A stretch of 64,000 nt of DNA from JADCGM01 sp943368345 (GCA_943368345.1 CALRKY020000002.1:1-64000); one strand, 5' to 3'; positions 26,472-35,126 are shown, counted from the first letter of the stretch. Program-made: numbers and translations. The notes: a model not told the origin generated them from the letters alone.

Positions 26472-27842
26472 TCACACAAACCCTAAATTGCGGGTTGAAT
26501 AGTTGCCTATGTTGGGCAGGACCGTTGCTAGCTCGCTGGTGGCAACGCCGAACCAGCTTGCGAGTGTTGCGGCATACTGGTCGACGCCGATGCTGGGCAG
26601 CAACCGGCCTTGCCCGACGTCGTCGGGGCCATTGCTGGCGACCGCCGGAGCGGTGCCGTAGAATCGGCGGCCATTGACCGCTCCCCCCATGACGAAATGC
26701 ATCCCGCCCCAACCGTGGTCCGATCCGTCGGTATTGGACACCAACGTCCGACCGAAGTCGGAGGCGGTGAAGGTCGTCACCCGGTCGGCGACGCCCAGTT
26801 CCACCGTCGTGTCGTAAAAGGCCCGCATCGCCGCGCCAACCCGGGTCAACAGGGTCGAATGGGTGGCGACCAGGGTATCATGCGTGTCAAACCCGCCGAG
26901 CGAGGCGAAAAACACCTGCCGCTTGGCCCCGACCTCGTTGCTCGTCGCGATCAACCGGGCGATCAGCCGCAATTGGTCGGCGAGCGAATTCCCCGTCGGA
27001 TAGACGGTGTTGATGGTCGGTGACCCAGCCAGTGCCGCCGTGACCTGCGCATAGGCATCGAGTGAACGCTTGGTCACGCGGGTATGTTCATTCTCGAACA
27101 AATGGGTGCGCGGCGCAGTGATCATCGATCTGAGCGCCGTGTTCGCCGTCGCCGAGCCGAACAGCGTTGTCGCATTGTTGTTAAGTGCCACCGGACCTGC
27201 GGTCGTTACACTATATTGCACCGCCGAACGTCCGGTCAGGAACACCGCATTGCCCGCCGCATTGATGCAGGTCAGCGTTGAATTGCCATTGCCGGCCTGA
27301 AACAAATCCCCGATGCGGCCACCCCAGCCCGAGGTGGCACCCTCCGAGTTGGAGGCCTGGAAGAAGCTCTGTTGGTCATTGTGCGAAAACAGCTTCGGCG
27401 GCAGCGGGACGCTGCGCGCGTTATACTGGGTCTTGGTCGTCGGCTGGATCAGCGTACCCAGATTGAGCATCACCGCCAGCCGCCCGGCATTGAAGGGCGC
27501 AATCAGCGGCGCAAGTTCAGGAGCCAACGCATACTGGCGGCCCGCAGCCGGAGCCGCGACCGGGTTCAACACTGTCGCATCGAGTTGCGCCCGCTGATAG
27601 GCGATATTCGAGCGCAGATTTTGGTACAGCGCGAAATTACTGGCGTCGTACGGCACCACCGTGTTGGCATAATCATTCCCGCCAAACAGGAAAATGCAGA
27701 CCAGCGCCTTGTAGTCGGACGCCGTTGCGGCAGCGGCCTCACCGATGGCCCCCATAGTCAGAGCAAAGGGCGCTGCGGCCCCAGCCATGCCAAGGACCGA
27801 GGCCCGGTTCAGAAAGGCACGGCGCGAGAGAGAGTCGGTCAT
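26472..27842 (-). CDS. DUF1501 domain-containing exported protein
   Basis: A 456-residue protein with a Tat signal (SRRAFLNRASVLGMAG, then a hydrophobic stretch to AEAAAA-type cleavage) and the DUF1501 fold, distantly related to alkaline-phosphatase/sulfatase enzymes. Characteristic segments are LVCIFLFGGNDYANTVVPYD, then FSHNDQQSFFQAS, ASLGGFDTHD, FTASDFGRT and NTDGSDHGWGGMHFVMGG, the last probably binding metal. Function is unknown. It lies 13 bases downstream of a DUF1800 gene, the usual partner, and the two are clearly one operon. Confidence 0.9.
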   Translation of the reverse strand: MTDSLSRRAFLNRASVLGMAGAAAPFALTMGAIGEAAAATASDYKALVCIFLFGGNDYANTVVPYDASNFALYQNLRSNIAYQRAQLDATVLNPVAAPAAGRQYALAPELAPLIAPFNAGRLAVMLNLGTLIQPTTKTQYNARSVPLPPKLFSHNDQQSFFQASNSEGATSGWGGRIGDLFQAGNGNSTLTCINAAGNAVFLTGRSAVQYSVTTAGPVALNNNATTLFGSATANTALRSMITAPRTHLFENEHTRVTKRSLDAYAQVTAALAGSPTINTVYPTGNSLADQLRLIARLIATSNEVGAKRQVFFASLGGFDTHDTLVATHSTLLTRVGAAMRAFYDTTVELGVADRVTTFTASDFGRTLVSNTDGSDHGWGGMHFVMGGAVNGRRFYGTAPAVASNGPDDVGQGRLLPSIGVDQYAATLASWFGVATSELATVLPNIGNYSTRNLGFV

Positions 27843-27855
27843 GATCGACGCCTTT

Positions 27856-29547
27856 CTATTTGAGGGTGATATATTCGGGGGAGGCCATCACCAGCAGGAT
27901 CGCGGTGTAGATCCGGTTGAGAATGCCGGCCGGGGTCGTGCTGGCGATACTGTCGACCGCCGTCCGGATGGTGGCAATAGTAGCGGGACTGACCTGACCG
28001 GCCGCGACCAGCAGATTGACCTCGGCAACCAGGGCGGCGCTGTCGGTGGCGATATTCTGGAGCGCCGTATAGTTCGGATCGGCGTCCCCCGCACCGCTGA
28101 CGATCAGCGACTGCATATAGTTAATATAGGCCACCACAGAGGGTTCATTGGTGATCTGGAATTCCGGCCCGACCAACCCGGCGGTCGACAAAGCACTGCC
28201 CGGCGGGGAATAGCCGGGGCGGAAGAAATTGAACACGCTGGGAGCGCGCCCGGGGCTTTGCCCGAGTCGGTTGGCGGTGCTGCTGGTGTCGCCAAACCCC
28301 CAGGCGTTGGAGGGCGACGTGACCCCAAAGGCTCTGGCCCAACCCGTCAGGCGCATGATCGGCTCGCGTAGCTTGCCGACGCTCGCCCCGGTGGCAACCG
28401 CGTCCGAACGGGCTTCGGTGTCCATCAGGATGGCGCGGATCACCGCCTGCATGTCGCCGCGCACGCCCGCGCCATTGTTGTTGAAGGCCGCTGCGACCCG
28501 CCCGACATAGGCCGGGCTGGGATTGGAGGTTACCAGCCGCTGGATCAGTTGCTTGCCGATGAACGGTCCGACATTGGGGTGAGCAAAGATGGTGTTGAGC
28601 GCAATCTGCAGGCTGGCCGGGCCGTCGGTATTGGCCGGGATCGTCGTGCCGAGAAACACCTTCGTCCCGGATTCGTGAGTGGCTGCGGTGTTGATCAACG
28701 GACGCCGATAACGGTCTGGCGTGGTGCTGTCGTTGGAATCGAGGTTGAAGCCGGTGAATACCCGCGCGAGGCCGGTGACATCGGCGGGCGAATAGGTTTC
28801 AATCGGCTGGCCGCCGCTCATGCGCAGACTGCCGTCCAAATTGAGTTCCTGAAGGCCAATGGTGAACAATTGCATCAGTTCGCGGGCATAATTTTCGTCC
28901 GGAACCGAGGTGCCGTTGGACCGACGGTTACCGAGGAAGGTCAGGAAGGACGACATTGCCGCGTTGGTCGAAATCCGGTCGAGCAGCGTGCGAAAATTGC
29001 CGAATGCTCCGTCCCAAAGAATGTCGACGTAAGCTGCCATGGCAAAGGCCCGCCAATTCAGGTTTATGCCTGCAATCGCCACGACGAGGATATCGAGCAG
29101 CGCCATCCCGACCCGTTGCCGCAACTGGTCCTGCCCGGTGATGAGCTGCCGCCACATCGTCTGGTTGAAGCCGTTTTCGCTGTTGATGTTGGTAGCGGCA
29201 TTGAACCCCTGCGCCACCAGCCAGTCCCAATGGGCGATTTCGCGCGGTGTGTTGAACTGCTCGGTAATCCAGGCGTCATAGCCGACGGATTGGACCCGCT
29301 GGATGTCTGCCGTGGTCGAGCCCATCGCCGCCTGCGCCAGCATCCGGGATGCCTGCATGCCAGTCGGGGCGACAACGACCGGTGGCGGTACGACAACGAC
29401 GCCACCGCCGCCGCCGCTGGCGGGTGCTGCACCGCTGCCACCACCGCACGCCGCAAGGATGGCGGAGGCAGCAACGACAAAACCAACGGGAGGGGGGGAC
29501 GCTTCGACGGGCGCGTCCACGGCGGGTTCGAGTGCTTCAACAGACAT
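27856..29547 (-). CDS. DUF1800 domain-containing predicted lipoprotein
   Basis: A 563-residue exported protein. The ATG at 29547 has a GGGAGAG ribosome binding site and leads into a lipobox-like ILAAC near residue 42, followed by a Gly/Pro/Val-rich linker. An upstream in-frame extension looks non-coding. The DUF1800 body contains ASRMLAQAAMGSTTADIQRV, NYARELMQLFTIGL, TYSPADVTGLARVFTGF, HESGTKVFLG, FIGKQLIQRLVTSNPSPAYV and a C-terminal LVMASPEYITLK. The family function is unknown. It is translated first in a two-gene operon with the DUF1501 protein and is divergent from the ribosomal operon. Confidence 0.9.
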   Translation of the reverse strand: MSVEALEPAVDAPVEASPPPVGFVVAASAILAACGGGSGAAPASGGGGGVVVVPPPVVVAPTGMQASRMLAQAAMGSTTADIQRVQSVGYDAWITEQFNTPREIAHWDWLVAQGFNAATNINSENGFNQTMWRQLITGQDQLRQRVGMALLDILVVAIAGINLNWRAFAMAAYVDILWDGAFGNFRTLLDRISTNAAMSSFLTFLGNRRSNGTSVPDENYARELMQLFTIGLQELNLDGSLRMSGGQPIETYSPADVTGLARVFTGFNLDSNDSTTPDRYRRPLINTAATHESGTKVFLGTTIPANTDGPASLQIALNTIFAHPNVGPFIGKQLIQRLVTSNPSPAYVGRVAAAFNNNGAGVRGDMQAVIRAILMDTEARSDAVATGASVGKLREPIMRLTGWARAFGVTSPSNAWGFGDTSSTANRLGQSPGRAPSVFNFFRPGYSPPGSALSTAGLVGPEFQITNEPSVVAYINYMQSLIVSGAGDADPNYTALQNIATDSAALVAEVNLLVAAGQVSPATIATIRTAVDSIASTTPAGILNRIYTAILLVMASPEYITLK

Positions 29548-29733
29548 CGATCTCTCCCTCATCGGGCCTCGGCATAGCATAGCTACGCAGCAGAATGCAG
29601 ACAGTTTCAGGGTAAACGCGGCGTTCAGCACGATTCCCTTGCACCGCGCTTGCAATTCCGGCCGCATGCCGCCATAGACCGCCCCGGCTCGGCGGGCAGT
29701 TATTGCCCCACGATCACAAGATAGCCGGAGGGG

Positions 29734-29750
29734 CGACGGATTGGCCGTCG
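29734..29750 (+). promoter_or_regulatory. Hairpin in the rpsF leader
   Basis: A 6-bp stem (CGACGG / CCGTCG) with loop ATTGG lies 30 bases before the rpsF start. Leaders of rpsF in many bacteria carry an S6:S18-binding structure containing a CCG; this could be one, but the match is short. The remaining part of the 233-base gap (29548-29780) shows only a weak promoter-like TTGCAA near 29650. Confidence 0.3.
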
Positions 29751-29780
29751 TCAGCGATCGGCCAAAATGGAGAGAAATGC

Positions 29781-30233
29781 ATGCCGTTTTACGAGCATGT
29801 CTTCCTGGCACGCCAGGATCTGGCCCAAGGCCAGGTGGACACTTTGTCCGAAGCCGTCACCAAAATTGTTGAAGATGGCAACGGCAAGGTCACCAAGACC
29901 GAATATTGGGGTCTTCGCAACATCGCCTACCGCATTCGTAAGAATCGCAAGGCGCACTATGTCCTGATGAACATCGACGCCCCGACTGCGGTTGTGGCGG
30001 AGATTGAGCGTCAGGCCGGGCTGAGCGAAGATGTCCTGCGTTATCAGACCGTCCGGGTTGACGAACTGGAAGCCGAACCATCGGCCGTCCTGCGCAAGTC
30101 CGACCGGGAAGACCGTGGCAGCCGCGGCGGTGACCGTGGCGGTCGTGGCGGCGGTTTCCGCGCCGAACGCGGCCCGCGCGAAGACCGTGGTGGCTACGGC
30201 GACCGTGCCCCCCGCAATGAGGAGATGGCATAA
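29781..30233 (+). CDS. rpsF: 30S ribosomal protein S6 with an Arg/Gly-rich tail
   Basis: A 150-residue protein of the small-subunit platform that pairs with S18. The S6 fold covers residues 1-105 (MPFYEHVFLARQDL, YWGLRNIAYRIRKNRKAHYVLMNI, then a VLRYQTVRVDEL strand). The last roughly 42 residues are a low-complexity tail rich in RGG, RGD and RED repeats, unlike the short acidic tail of E. coli S6. The ATG at 29781 follows GGAGAGAA; an upstream ATG is rejected because S6 begins with MPFYE. The stop overlaps the rpsR start by one base. Confidence 0.97.
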   Translation: MPFYEHVFLARQDLAQGQVDTLSEAVTKIVEDGNGKVTKTEYWGLRNIAYRIRKNRKAHYVLMNIDAPTAVVAEIERQAGLSEDVLRYQTVRVDELEAEPSAVLRKSDREDRGSRGGDRGGRGGGFRAERGPREDRGGYGDRAPRNEEMA

Positions 30234-30457
30234 TGGGCCGCCCCTTTTTCCGCCGCCGCAAGAGCTGCCCTTTCTCGGGGCCGACCTCGCCGAAAATCGA
30301 CTATAAGGACGTCCGGCTGCTTCAGGGCTTCGTCTCTGAGCGCGGCAAGATCGTGCCGAGCCGCATTACGGCCGTGTCGACCAAAAAACAGCGTGAGCTG
30401 AGCCAGGCGATCAAGCGCGCCCGGCACATCGGCCTGCTGCCGTTCCTTGTGAAGTAG
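30233..30457 (+). CDS. rpsR: 30S ribosomal protein S18
   Basis: A 74-residue basic protein that binds S6 on the 30S platform. It shows FFRRRKSCPFSG, IDYKDVRLLQGFVSERGKIVPSRIT and QRELSQAIKRARHIGLLPF, all standard for S18. The length is typical. It is translationally coupled to rpsF (one-base overlap) and followed 13 bases later by rplI. Confidence 0.98.
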   Translation: MGRPFFRRRKSCPFSGPTSPKIDYKDVRLLQGFVSERGKIVPSRITAVSTKKQRELSQAIKRARHIGLLPFLVK

Positions 30458-30470
30458 GAAGGACGCCACC

Positions 30471-31067
30471 ATGGATCTCATCCTTCTCGAACGCGTCGAA
30501 AAACTCGGCAATATCGGCGACGTCGTCTCGGTAAAGCCGGGATATGCGCGCAACTTCCTGCTTCCCCGTCAAAAGGCGCTCCGGGCCAATGCAGCCAACC
30601 GGAAACGGTTTGATGCCAGCCGGGCGCAGATCGAAGCCGACAATGCCCTGCGGCGTGAAGCGGCGGTCGTCGATTCCAAGCATGTGGACGGCAAATCCGT
30701 CACCCTGATCCGTCAAGCCTCCAACGTCGGAGCCTTGTACGGGTCGGTCACCGGTCGTGACATTGCCGAGGCACTGATTGCCGACGGTGCCAAGGTGACG
30801 AAGGGCCAGATCGTGCTCGACAAGCCGATCAAGACGCTCGGCATCTATGACGTGCGCGTTGCCCTCCATGCCGAGGTTAGCGTCAGCGTCAAGGTCAACG
30901 TCGCCCGTAGCCCGGAGGAGGCCGAACTTCAGGCCAAGGGCGTCGATGTGACTGCCGAGATGTTTGAACGCGACGAAGCCGGGTTCACCGAAGCCTATGA
31001 CCCGAATGCCGAACCCGGCGCGACGGCTGATATGGTTGACGAAGAACCGGCAGCCGACGCCGCGTAA
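30471..31067 (+). CDS. rplI: 50S ribosomal protein L9
   Basis: A 198-residue protein with the N-terminal RNA-binding domain (MDLILLERVEKLGNIGDVVSVKPGYARNFLLP) and a C-terminal domain (GSVTGRDIAEAL, ... LDKPIKTLGIYDVRVALHAEV). The acidic tail after residue 150 makes it longer than the roughly 148 residues of E. coli L9, as is common in alphaproteobacteria. An AAGGA ribosome binding site precedes the ATG. It is the last gene of the rpsF operon and is followed by an intrinsic terminator. Confidence 0.98.
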   Translation: MDLILLERVEKLGNIGDVVSVKPGYARNFLLPRQKALRANAANRKRFDASRAQIEADNALRREAAVVDSKHVDGKSVTLIRQASNVGALYGSVTGRDIAEALIADGAKVTKGQIVLDKPIKTLGIYDVRVALHAEVSVSVKVNVARSPEEAELQAKGVDVTAEMFERDEAGFTEAYDPNAEPGATADMVDEEPAADAA

Positions 31068-31091
31068 AGCAACACGCAAAAGCAGCTGAAC

Positions 31092-31130
31092 AAAGGGGCC
31101 GCGATCCGAAAGGGTGGCGGCCCTTTTCTT
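31092..31130 (+). terminator. Intrinsic terminator of the rpsF-rpsR-rplI operon
   Basis: An 11-bp stem (AAAGGGGCCGC, 31092-31102, with GCGGCCCTTTT, 31117-31127; one G-T pair) with a 14-base loop ends in a T-rich run 25 bases after the rplI stop. It also ends the window's only rightward ribosomal transcript before the opposing EamA gene. Confidence 0.85.
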
Positions 31131-31142
31131 TGCGGTCCCAAG

Positions 31143-32042
31143 CTATCGGGCAGTGGTCCGCCGCGAGGAGAGCGCCACCCACATGCCGCCAACGGCGAGA
31201 ACCGCACCGGCTCCGGCAATCGGGGTCCAGCGATACCCCTCGAACAGGGTGGAGAGTGCCAGCGCCAGAAACGGCACGATCAGGCTGGAATAGGCCGCCT
31301 TGGCCGGGCCGATGGCGCGGATGACATCATAGTAGAGTGGAAACGCCAGCGCCGATGCGGCGATACCCAGGAACAGCAGCCCGCCGAGGTAGGTCGGGGT
31401 CAGCAGGATGACGGGCGGCCCGGCAGTCAGCAGCGCATAGCCTGCGTCAAAGATCGCACCATAGACGAAACTGATCGCCAGCAGTCCGAACCGGGGCTGG
31501 GCAAGGCCGGTCTGCGTCGCCTGCATGACGTTGGCAGCACTGGCGCTGAGTACGCCACCAATGGTCAGCAGCAGCCCGAGCATGACGGAGGATGTCCCTG
31601 TCCCGGACGCCGCCAGCGCGATTTCATGCTGAAACAGCAATGTCACCCCGGCAATCCCGATCAGGCTGCCAATCGCAAACCTGAGCGAGACCTGTTGCCC
31701 GAGAAACGCGCGCGCCAGGATGGCGTTCGGCACCACCAGCAGTGCAAAAACAACAGCAACCAGTCCCGAGGTGACATGCTGTTCGGCCCGGTAGACGAAG
31801 TTGAAGTTGAGCCCGAACTGCGCCACCGCCAGCACCACGGCAAACAGATGTCCGCGCATATCCAGCCGCAATGTCTGCCGGAACAGGACGCAGTAGGTCA
31901 GCATGGTGACCGCCGCGACGGTGAACCGATAGGCGACCGACCAGCTTGGCGGCACCTCTCCCAATTGGGTGCGGATGATCAGCCAGGTCGATCCCCAGAT
32001 CAACGTGACAATCGCGAACTGCAGAAGGGTGCGACCGGTCAC
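31143..32042 (-). CDS. EamA/DMT family transporter
   Basis: A 299-residue inner-membrane protein with about ten transmembrane helices in two EamA repeats (first LIWGSTWLIIRTQLGEVPPSW; second from about residue 155, with FLGIAASALAFPLYYDVIRAIGPAKAAYSSLIVPFLALALS). Members export amino acids and other metabolites. The start overlaps the stop of the threonine aldolase gene by four bases, so the two are translationally coupled. An amino-acid export role is plausible but unproven. Confidence 0.9.
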   Translation of the reverse strand: MTGRTLLQFAIVTLIWGSTWLIIRTQLGEVPPSWSVAYRFTVAAVTMLTYCVLFRQTLRLDMRGHLFAVVLAVAQFGLNFNFVYRAEQHVTSGLVAVVFALLVVPNAILARAFLGQQVSLRFAIGSLIGIAGVTLLFQHEIALAASGTGTSSVMLGLLLTIGGVLSASAANVMQATQTGLAQPRFGLLAISFVYGAIFDAGYALLTAGPPVILLTPTYLGGLLFLGIAASALAFPLYYDVIRAIGPAKAAYSSLIVPFLALALSTLFEGYRWTPIAGAGAVLAVGGMWVALSSRRTTAR

Positions 32043-33049
32043 AAGGCCTTCAGGGCCGCAGCTAGAGCCATGATATCCGCCTGCGGTTGATCCCAGGAAA
32101 CGACAAACCGCGCCTCCCCTGACCCAGCATCGCCCCAGTCGTAAAAGCTGAACCCCTGCGCCCGCAGCTGATCACCGGCATCACCGATATTCACGAACAC
32201 CTCATTGGCTTCAACCGGATGCGTCAGCCGTGCACCAGCGGCTTGCGCCAGTGCCTGGGCTCCGGCATTTGCCTCAGCCGCATTGCGCAGCCAAACCCCG
32301 TCCTCGATCATCGCCAGCAACTGTGCGGCGTTGAACCGGCCCTTCGACGGCATCTGTCCCGCCCGCTTGCGGCGGAATGGCATTTCGGCAGCAAGCGCTT
32401 CGTCGAAGAACACCACGGCCTCCGCTGACATGCCGCCATTCTTGATCGCCCCGAAGCTCAGCACATCAACCCCGGCTCGCCACGTCACATCGGCGGGATG
32501 GCAGCCAAGATGGGCAACGGCATTGGCAAAACGCGCGCCGTCCATATGGACCCGCCAGCCGCGCGATTTGGCAAGGCCGGTTAGGGCCTGCACCTCGGAT
32601 GGGGCATAGACCGCGCCATATTCCGTCGCCTGGGTCAGCGACAGGACCCGCGCCTGCACCTGATGCACATCACCGCGCAGCGACGCGAGGCCCATCTCAA
32701 CGCTGGCAGGTGTCAGCTTGGCATCGGCCCCGTCGCACAGCAGCAGCTTCGCCCCGCCAGTGAAAAACTCCGGCGCGCCGCATTCATCGACCTGAATATG
32801 GGCTTCACGGTGGCAGACCACGGCACCAAAGGGTGGCACAAGACAGCTGAGCGCCAGTGCATTGGCTGCGGTGCCGCTGGTGACGGTAGACACCCGGCAA
32901 CGCGTTCCGAACAGGTCAGAGAAGGCCGCGTCCAGCCGTGCTGACCACGGGTCCCCGTCATAGGCATGGTCGGTCGCGACATTGGCGTTGGCGACGGCGG
33001 CCATCACCTCCGGGCAGACGGTTGCGGCATTGTCGGAAAGGAAACGCAT
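32039..33049 (-). CDS. Threonine aldolase family PLP enzyme (beta-eliminating lyase)
   Basis: A 336-residue fold-type I PLP enzyme like low-specificity L-threonine aldolase, which splits threonine or allo-threonine into glycine and acetaldehyde. It begins with RFLSDNAATVCPEVMAAV. TSGTAANALALS marks the cofactor phosphate site, VHMDGARFANAV provides the ring-stacking aspartate, and the Schiff-base lysine is in LSFGAIKNGG. The ATG at 33049 follows AAGAGG and is preferred over the one seven codons earlier. It is coupled to an EamA exporter gene. Confidence 0.88.
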   Translation of the reverse strand: MRFLSDNAATVCPEVMAAVANANVATDHAYDGDPWSARLDAAFSDLFGTRCRVSTVTSGTAANALALSCLVPPFGAVVCHREAHIQVDECGAPEFFTGGAKLLLCDGADAKLTPASVEMGLASLRGDVHQVQARVLSLTQATEYGAVYAPSEVQALTGLAKSRGWRVHMDGARFANAVAHLGCHPADVTWRAGVDVLSFGAIKNGGMSAEAVVFFDEALAAEMPFRRKRAGQMPSKGRFNAAQLLAMIEDGVWLRNAAEANAGAQALAQAAGARLTHPVEANEVFVNIGDAGDQLRAQGFSFYDWGDAGSGEARFVVSWDQPQADIMALAAALKAL

Positions 33050-33115
33050 CGCGCCTCTTACGGGCCGCACACCGGGCTTTGCAACGGCGAACGCCGGTTG
33101 GACGCGGTGGACCTG

Positions 33116-33388
33116 CTATCGCGGCTTGGCGTAGGCGCGGAATTTCTCCAGACCGGCGGAGAATTCCGGCTGGGTGACCTTGCCATCACTGTCCGCGTCC
33201 ATGAGCTTGAACCCCATCTCTCGCCGCCCGATGGCTAGCCATTCCGTCAGCACAATGGTCTTGTCCTTGTTGGCATCGGCCTTGGCAAACATCGCTGCGG
33301 GATCACGCGGCGGCGGTGCCTCGGTTTGCGCGAGGACGGTGCCGGACGTCGCGGCTGCAATTGTCATGGCGATCAGTCGGGAGATCAT
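33116..33388 (-). CDS. Small exported EF-hand protein
   Basis: A 90-residue protein with a signal peptide (hydrophobic 4-20, ending VLAQ) and two EF-hand loops: DANKDKTIVLTE near residues 38-49 and DADSDGKVTQPE near 64-75. The second has a complete calcium-ligand set; the first has a Lys in place of the usual Gly. It is probably a periplasmic calcium-binding protein of unknown partner, between the aldolase and isomerase genes on the same strand. Confidence 0.85.
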   Translation of the reverse strand: MISRLIAMTIAAATSGTVLAQTEAPPPRDPAAMFAKADANKDKTIVLTEWLAIGRREMGFKLMDADSDGKVTQPEFSAGLEKFRAYAKPR

Positions 33389-33448
33389 CGGCTGCTGTCC
33401 TGCTGTTGGGCAAATGATACGGCATTCAGGGTCAAATTCCCCCGATCT

Positions 33449-34093
33449 TCACATATCGGCATCGGCTTGCGCTTCCGGTCGCGCGGCATCGAACGCGGGC
33501 AGCGCCACCAGCGCCTTGTCGATAGCGCAAAGTTTCGGGAAGCGCGCAACGTCGGCCTGCATCCGCCGCGCGTTGTACATCTGGGGCGCCAGACAAATAT
33601 CGGCGAGGGTCACCGTGTCGCCGAACAGGTACGGCCCGGGCGACCCTTCAGCAATTTCCTCCAGACTTTCAAAGCCGGCTTCGATCCAGTGGCGCGACCA
33701 GGCGTCGATGGCGTCCTGGTCCCTGTCAAATTCGGAGCGCAGATATTTGAGGACCCGGAGGTTGTTGAGCGGGTGGATATCGCAGGCAATGGTCAAGGCA
33801 GCGGCCCGCACCCGCGCCCGCATCAGCGGGGTGGCTGGCAGCAGCGGCGGATCGGGATAGGTCTCATCAAGCCATTCGATGATCGCGACGCTTTGATTGA
33901 GGCCAATATCATCATCGATCAGATAGGGAATCATGCCCTGCGGATTGAGCAGTTTATAGCCAACCCCGCTCTGCGCCCCGGTCCGCAGATCGACCGATTT
34001 CGGCGACCAGGCGAGCCCTTTGACATTCAGCGCAATCCGCACCCGATACGCCGCCGACGACCGCCAATAGGTATAGAGAGTCCGGTCGGTCAT
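33449..34093 (-). CDS. maiA: Maleylacetoacetate isomerase (zeta-class GST)
   Basis: A 214-residue glutathione-dependent enzyme that isomerises maleylacetoacetate to fumarylacetoacetate in tyrosine degradation. The zeta signature SSAAYRVRIALNVKGL is near residues 11-26, LLNPQGMIPYLIDD provides the cis-Pro, and the C-terminal domain contains LFGDTVTLADICLAPQMYNARR. The ATG at 34093, after an AAGGA site, is chosen over one five codons upstream. Homogentisate dioxygenase is not in the window; an FAH-family gene is at 20.8 kb. Confidence 0.9.
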   Translation of the reverse strand: MTDRTLYTYWRSSAAYRVRIALNVKGLAWSPKSVDLRTGAQSGVGYKLLNPQGMIPYLIDDDIGLNQSVAIIEWLDETYPDPPLLPATPLMRARVRAAALTIACDIHPLNNLRVLKYLRSEFDRDQDAIDAWSRHWIEAGFESLEEIAEGSPGPYLFGDTVTLADICLAPQMYNARRMQADVARFPKLCAIDKALVALPAFDAARPEAQADADM

Positions 34094-34271
34094 TTGGTTT
34101 TCCTTCAACCCTTTGATTCTGCCGATGAGAGATCGTAGCTGGCAACAGAATCCGATTGTTTCTTAGGGCAATTTACCGATTGGGAATCCCGAAAATAGGA
34201 GCTAGTGTGCGGATGTGTACACCTAGGCCACCCAACCTGCGTGGATGAACTGGTCCCGCTGCACGAGCTCC
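34094..34271. other. 178-base intergenic gap
   Basis: This gap is less GC-rich than the surroundings. It holds the upstream region of maiA and the 3' flank of the TauD-like gene. An 8-bp GTGTACAC palindrome lies near 34215-34228 inside an imperfect CTAG-flanked inverted repeat, but no gene, tRNA or clear terminator is seen. Confidence 0.4.
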
Positions 34272-35126
34272 TCACCCCGCCGCGAAATACGGCTTGTCAC
34301 CAGCAATCGTTACCCGCTCCATCACGCGGACGGCGGGGAAATAGTCGGATGCGGCATAGTGTTGGCTGGCGCGGTTGTCCCAGAAGGCGATGGAATTTTC
34401 GGCCCAGCGGAAGCGGCACTGGAATTCGGGAAATGCCGCCTGCGCGTAAAGATGGGCCAGCAGCCACTCGCTCTCCTTGGCCGATAGCCCGACGATATGG
34501 CTGGTAAAGGCGGTATTGACGTAAAGCCCACGCCTGCCGGTTTCTGGATGGGTGCGGACAACCGGATGTTCCTGCGGCGGATATTTCGCCCGCAGCGTGT
34601 CGGCATCGCTACCGAGCCGCTTCGCAAATACCCGGGCGATATCGTGGACCGCCGTCAAGCCACACACCCAGTCCCGCATCGCCGGTGACAGAGCATCATA
34701 GGCGGCACTCATATCGGCGAACAACGTGTCGCCACCAACGCCTGGAATCTCGATGGCCCGCAGGATCGACCCGAGCGAGGGTTCGGCGCGCCAGGTCACA
34801 TCGGAATGCCAGAAATTTTCCTGACCCTTCGACTCCGGTCCATGGGCAATCCGCAGCACCTCGGGATCAGCCTGATCCTTCGGGGTTGCCGGATGGATTT
34901 CCAGTGCTCCAAAACAGCGGGCGAAGGCGATATGCTGCGCGCGACTGATCGCCTGATCCCGGAAGAAGATCACCTTGTGGGCCAACAGGGCGGCACGGAT
35001 ATCGGCAACGGTCGCCGCTTCCAGCGGTTCAGCGAGCGAAATCCCGTGCAGTTCGGCGCCGATGGTCGGCGACAGGGGGCGCACTTCAAAACGGGTGAAA
35101 CTGCTGGCAGGCGGCTGATAGGTCAT
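34272..35126 (-). CDS. TauD/TfdA family alpha-ketoglutarate dioxygenase
   Basis: A 284-residue Fe(II)/2-oxoglutarate oxygenase. The iron ligands are H107 and D109 (FWHSDVTW) and distal H256 (RASQHYAASDY); R271 (MERVTI) binds 2-oxoglutarate, as in TauD. The ATG at 35126 follows GGGGAGGGA and matches the family start better than an upstream in-frame Met. TauD itself releases sulfite from taurine; relatives act on sulfate esters, herbicides and others, so the substrate is open. It is the last gene of the leftward beta-oxidation/OYE group. Confidence 0.9.
   Translation of the reverse strand: MTYQPPASSFTRFEVRPLSPTIGAELHGISLAEPLEAATVADIRAALLAHKVIFFRDQAISRAQHIAFARCFGALEIHPATPKDQADPEVLRIAHGPESKGQENFWHSDVTWRAEPSLGSILRAIEIPGVGGDTLFADMSAAYDALSPAMRDWVCGLTAVHDIARVFAKRLGSDADTLRAKYPPQEHPVVRTHPETGRRGLYVNTAFTSHIVGLSAKESEWLLAHLYAQAAFPEFQCRFRWAENSIAFWDNRASQHYAASDYFPAVRVMERVTIAGDKPYFAAG

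Noticed and set aside
34206..34232. CTAG-flanked imperfect inverted repeat around GTGTACAC
   Set aside because: Considered as an insertion-sequence end, but no transposase fragment, target duplication or second end is visible.
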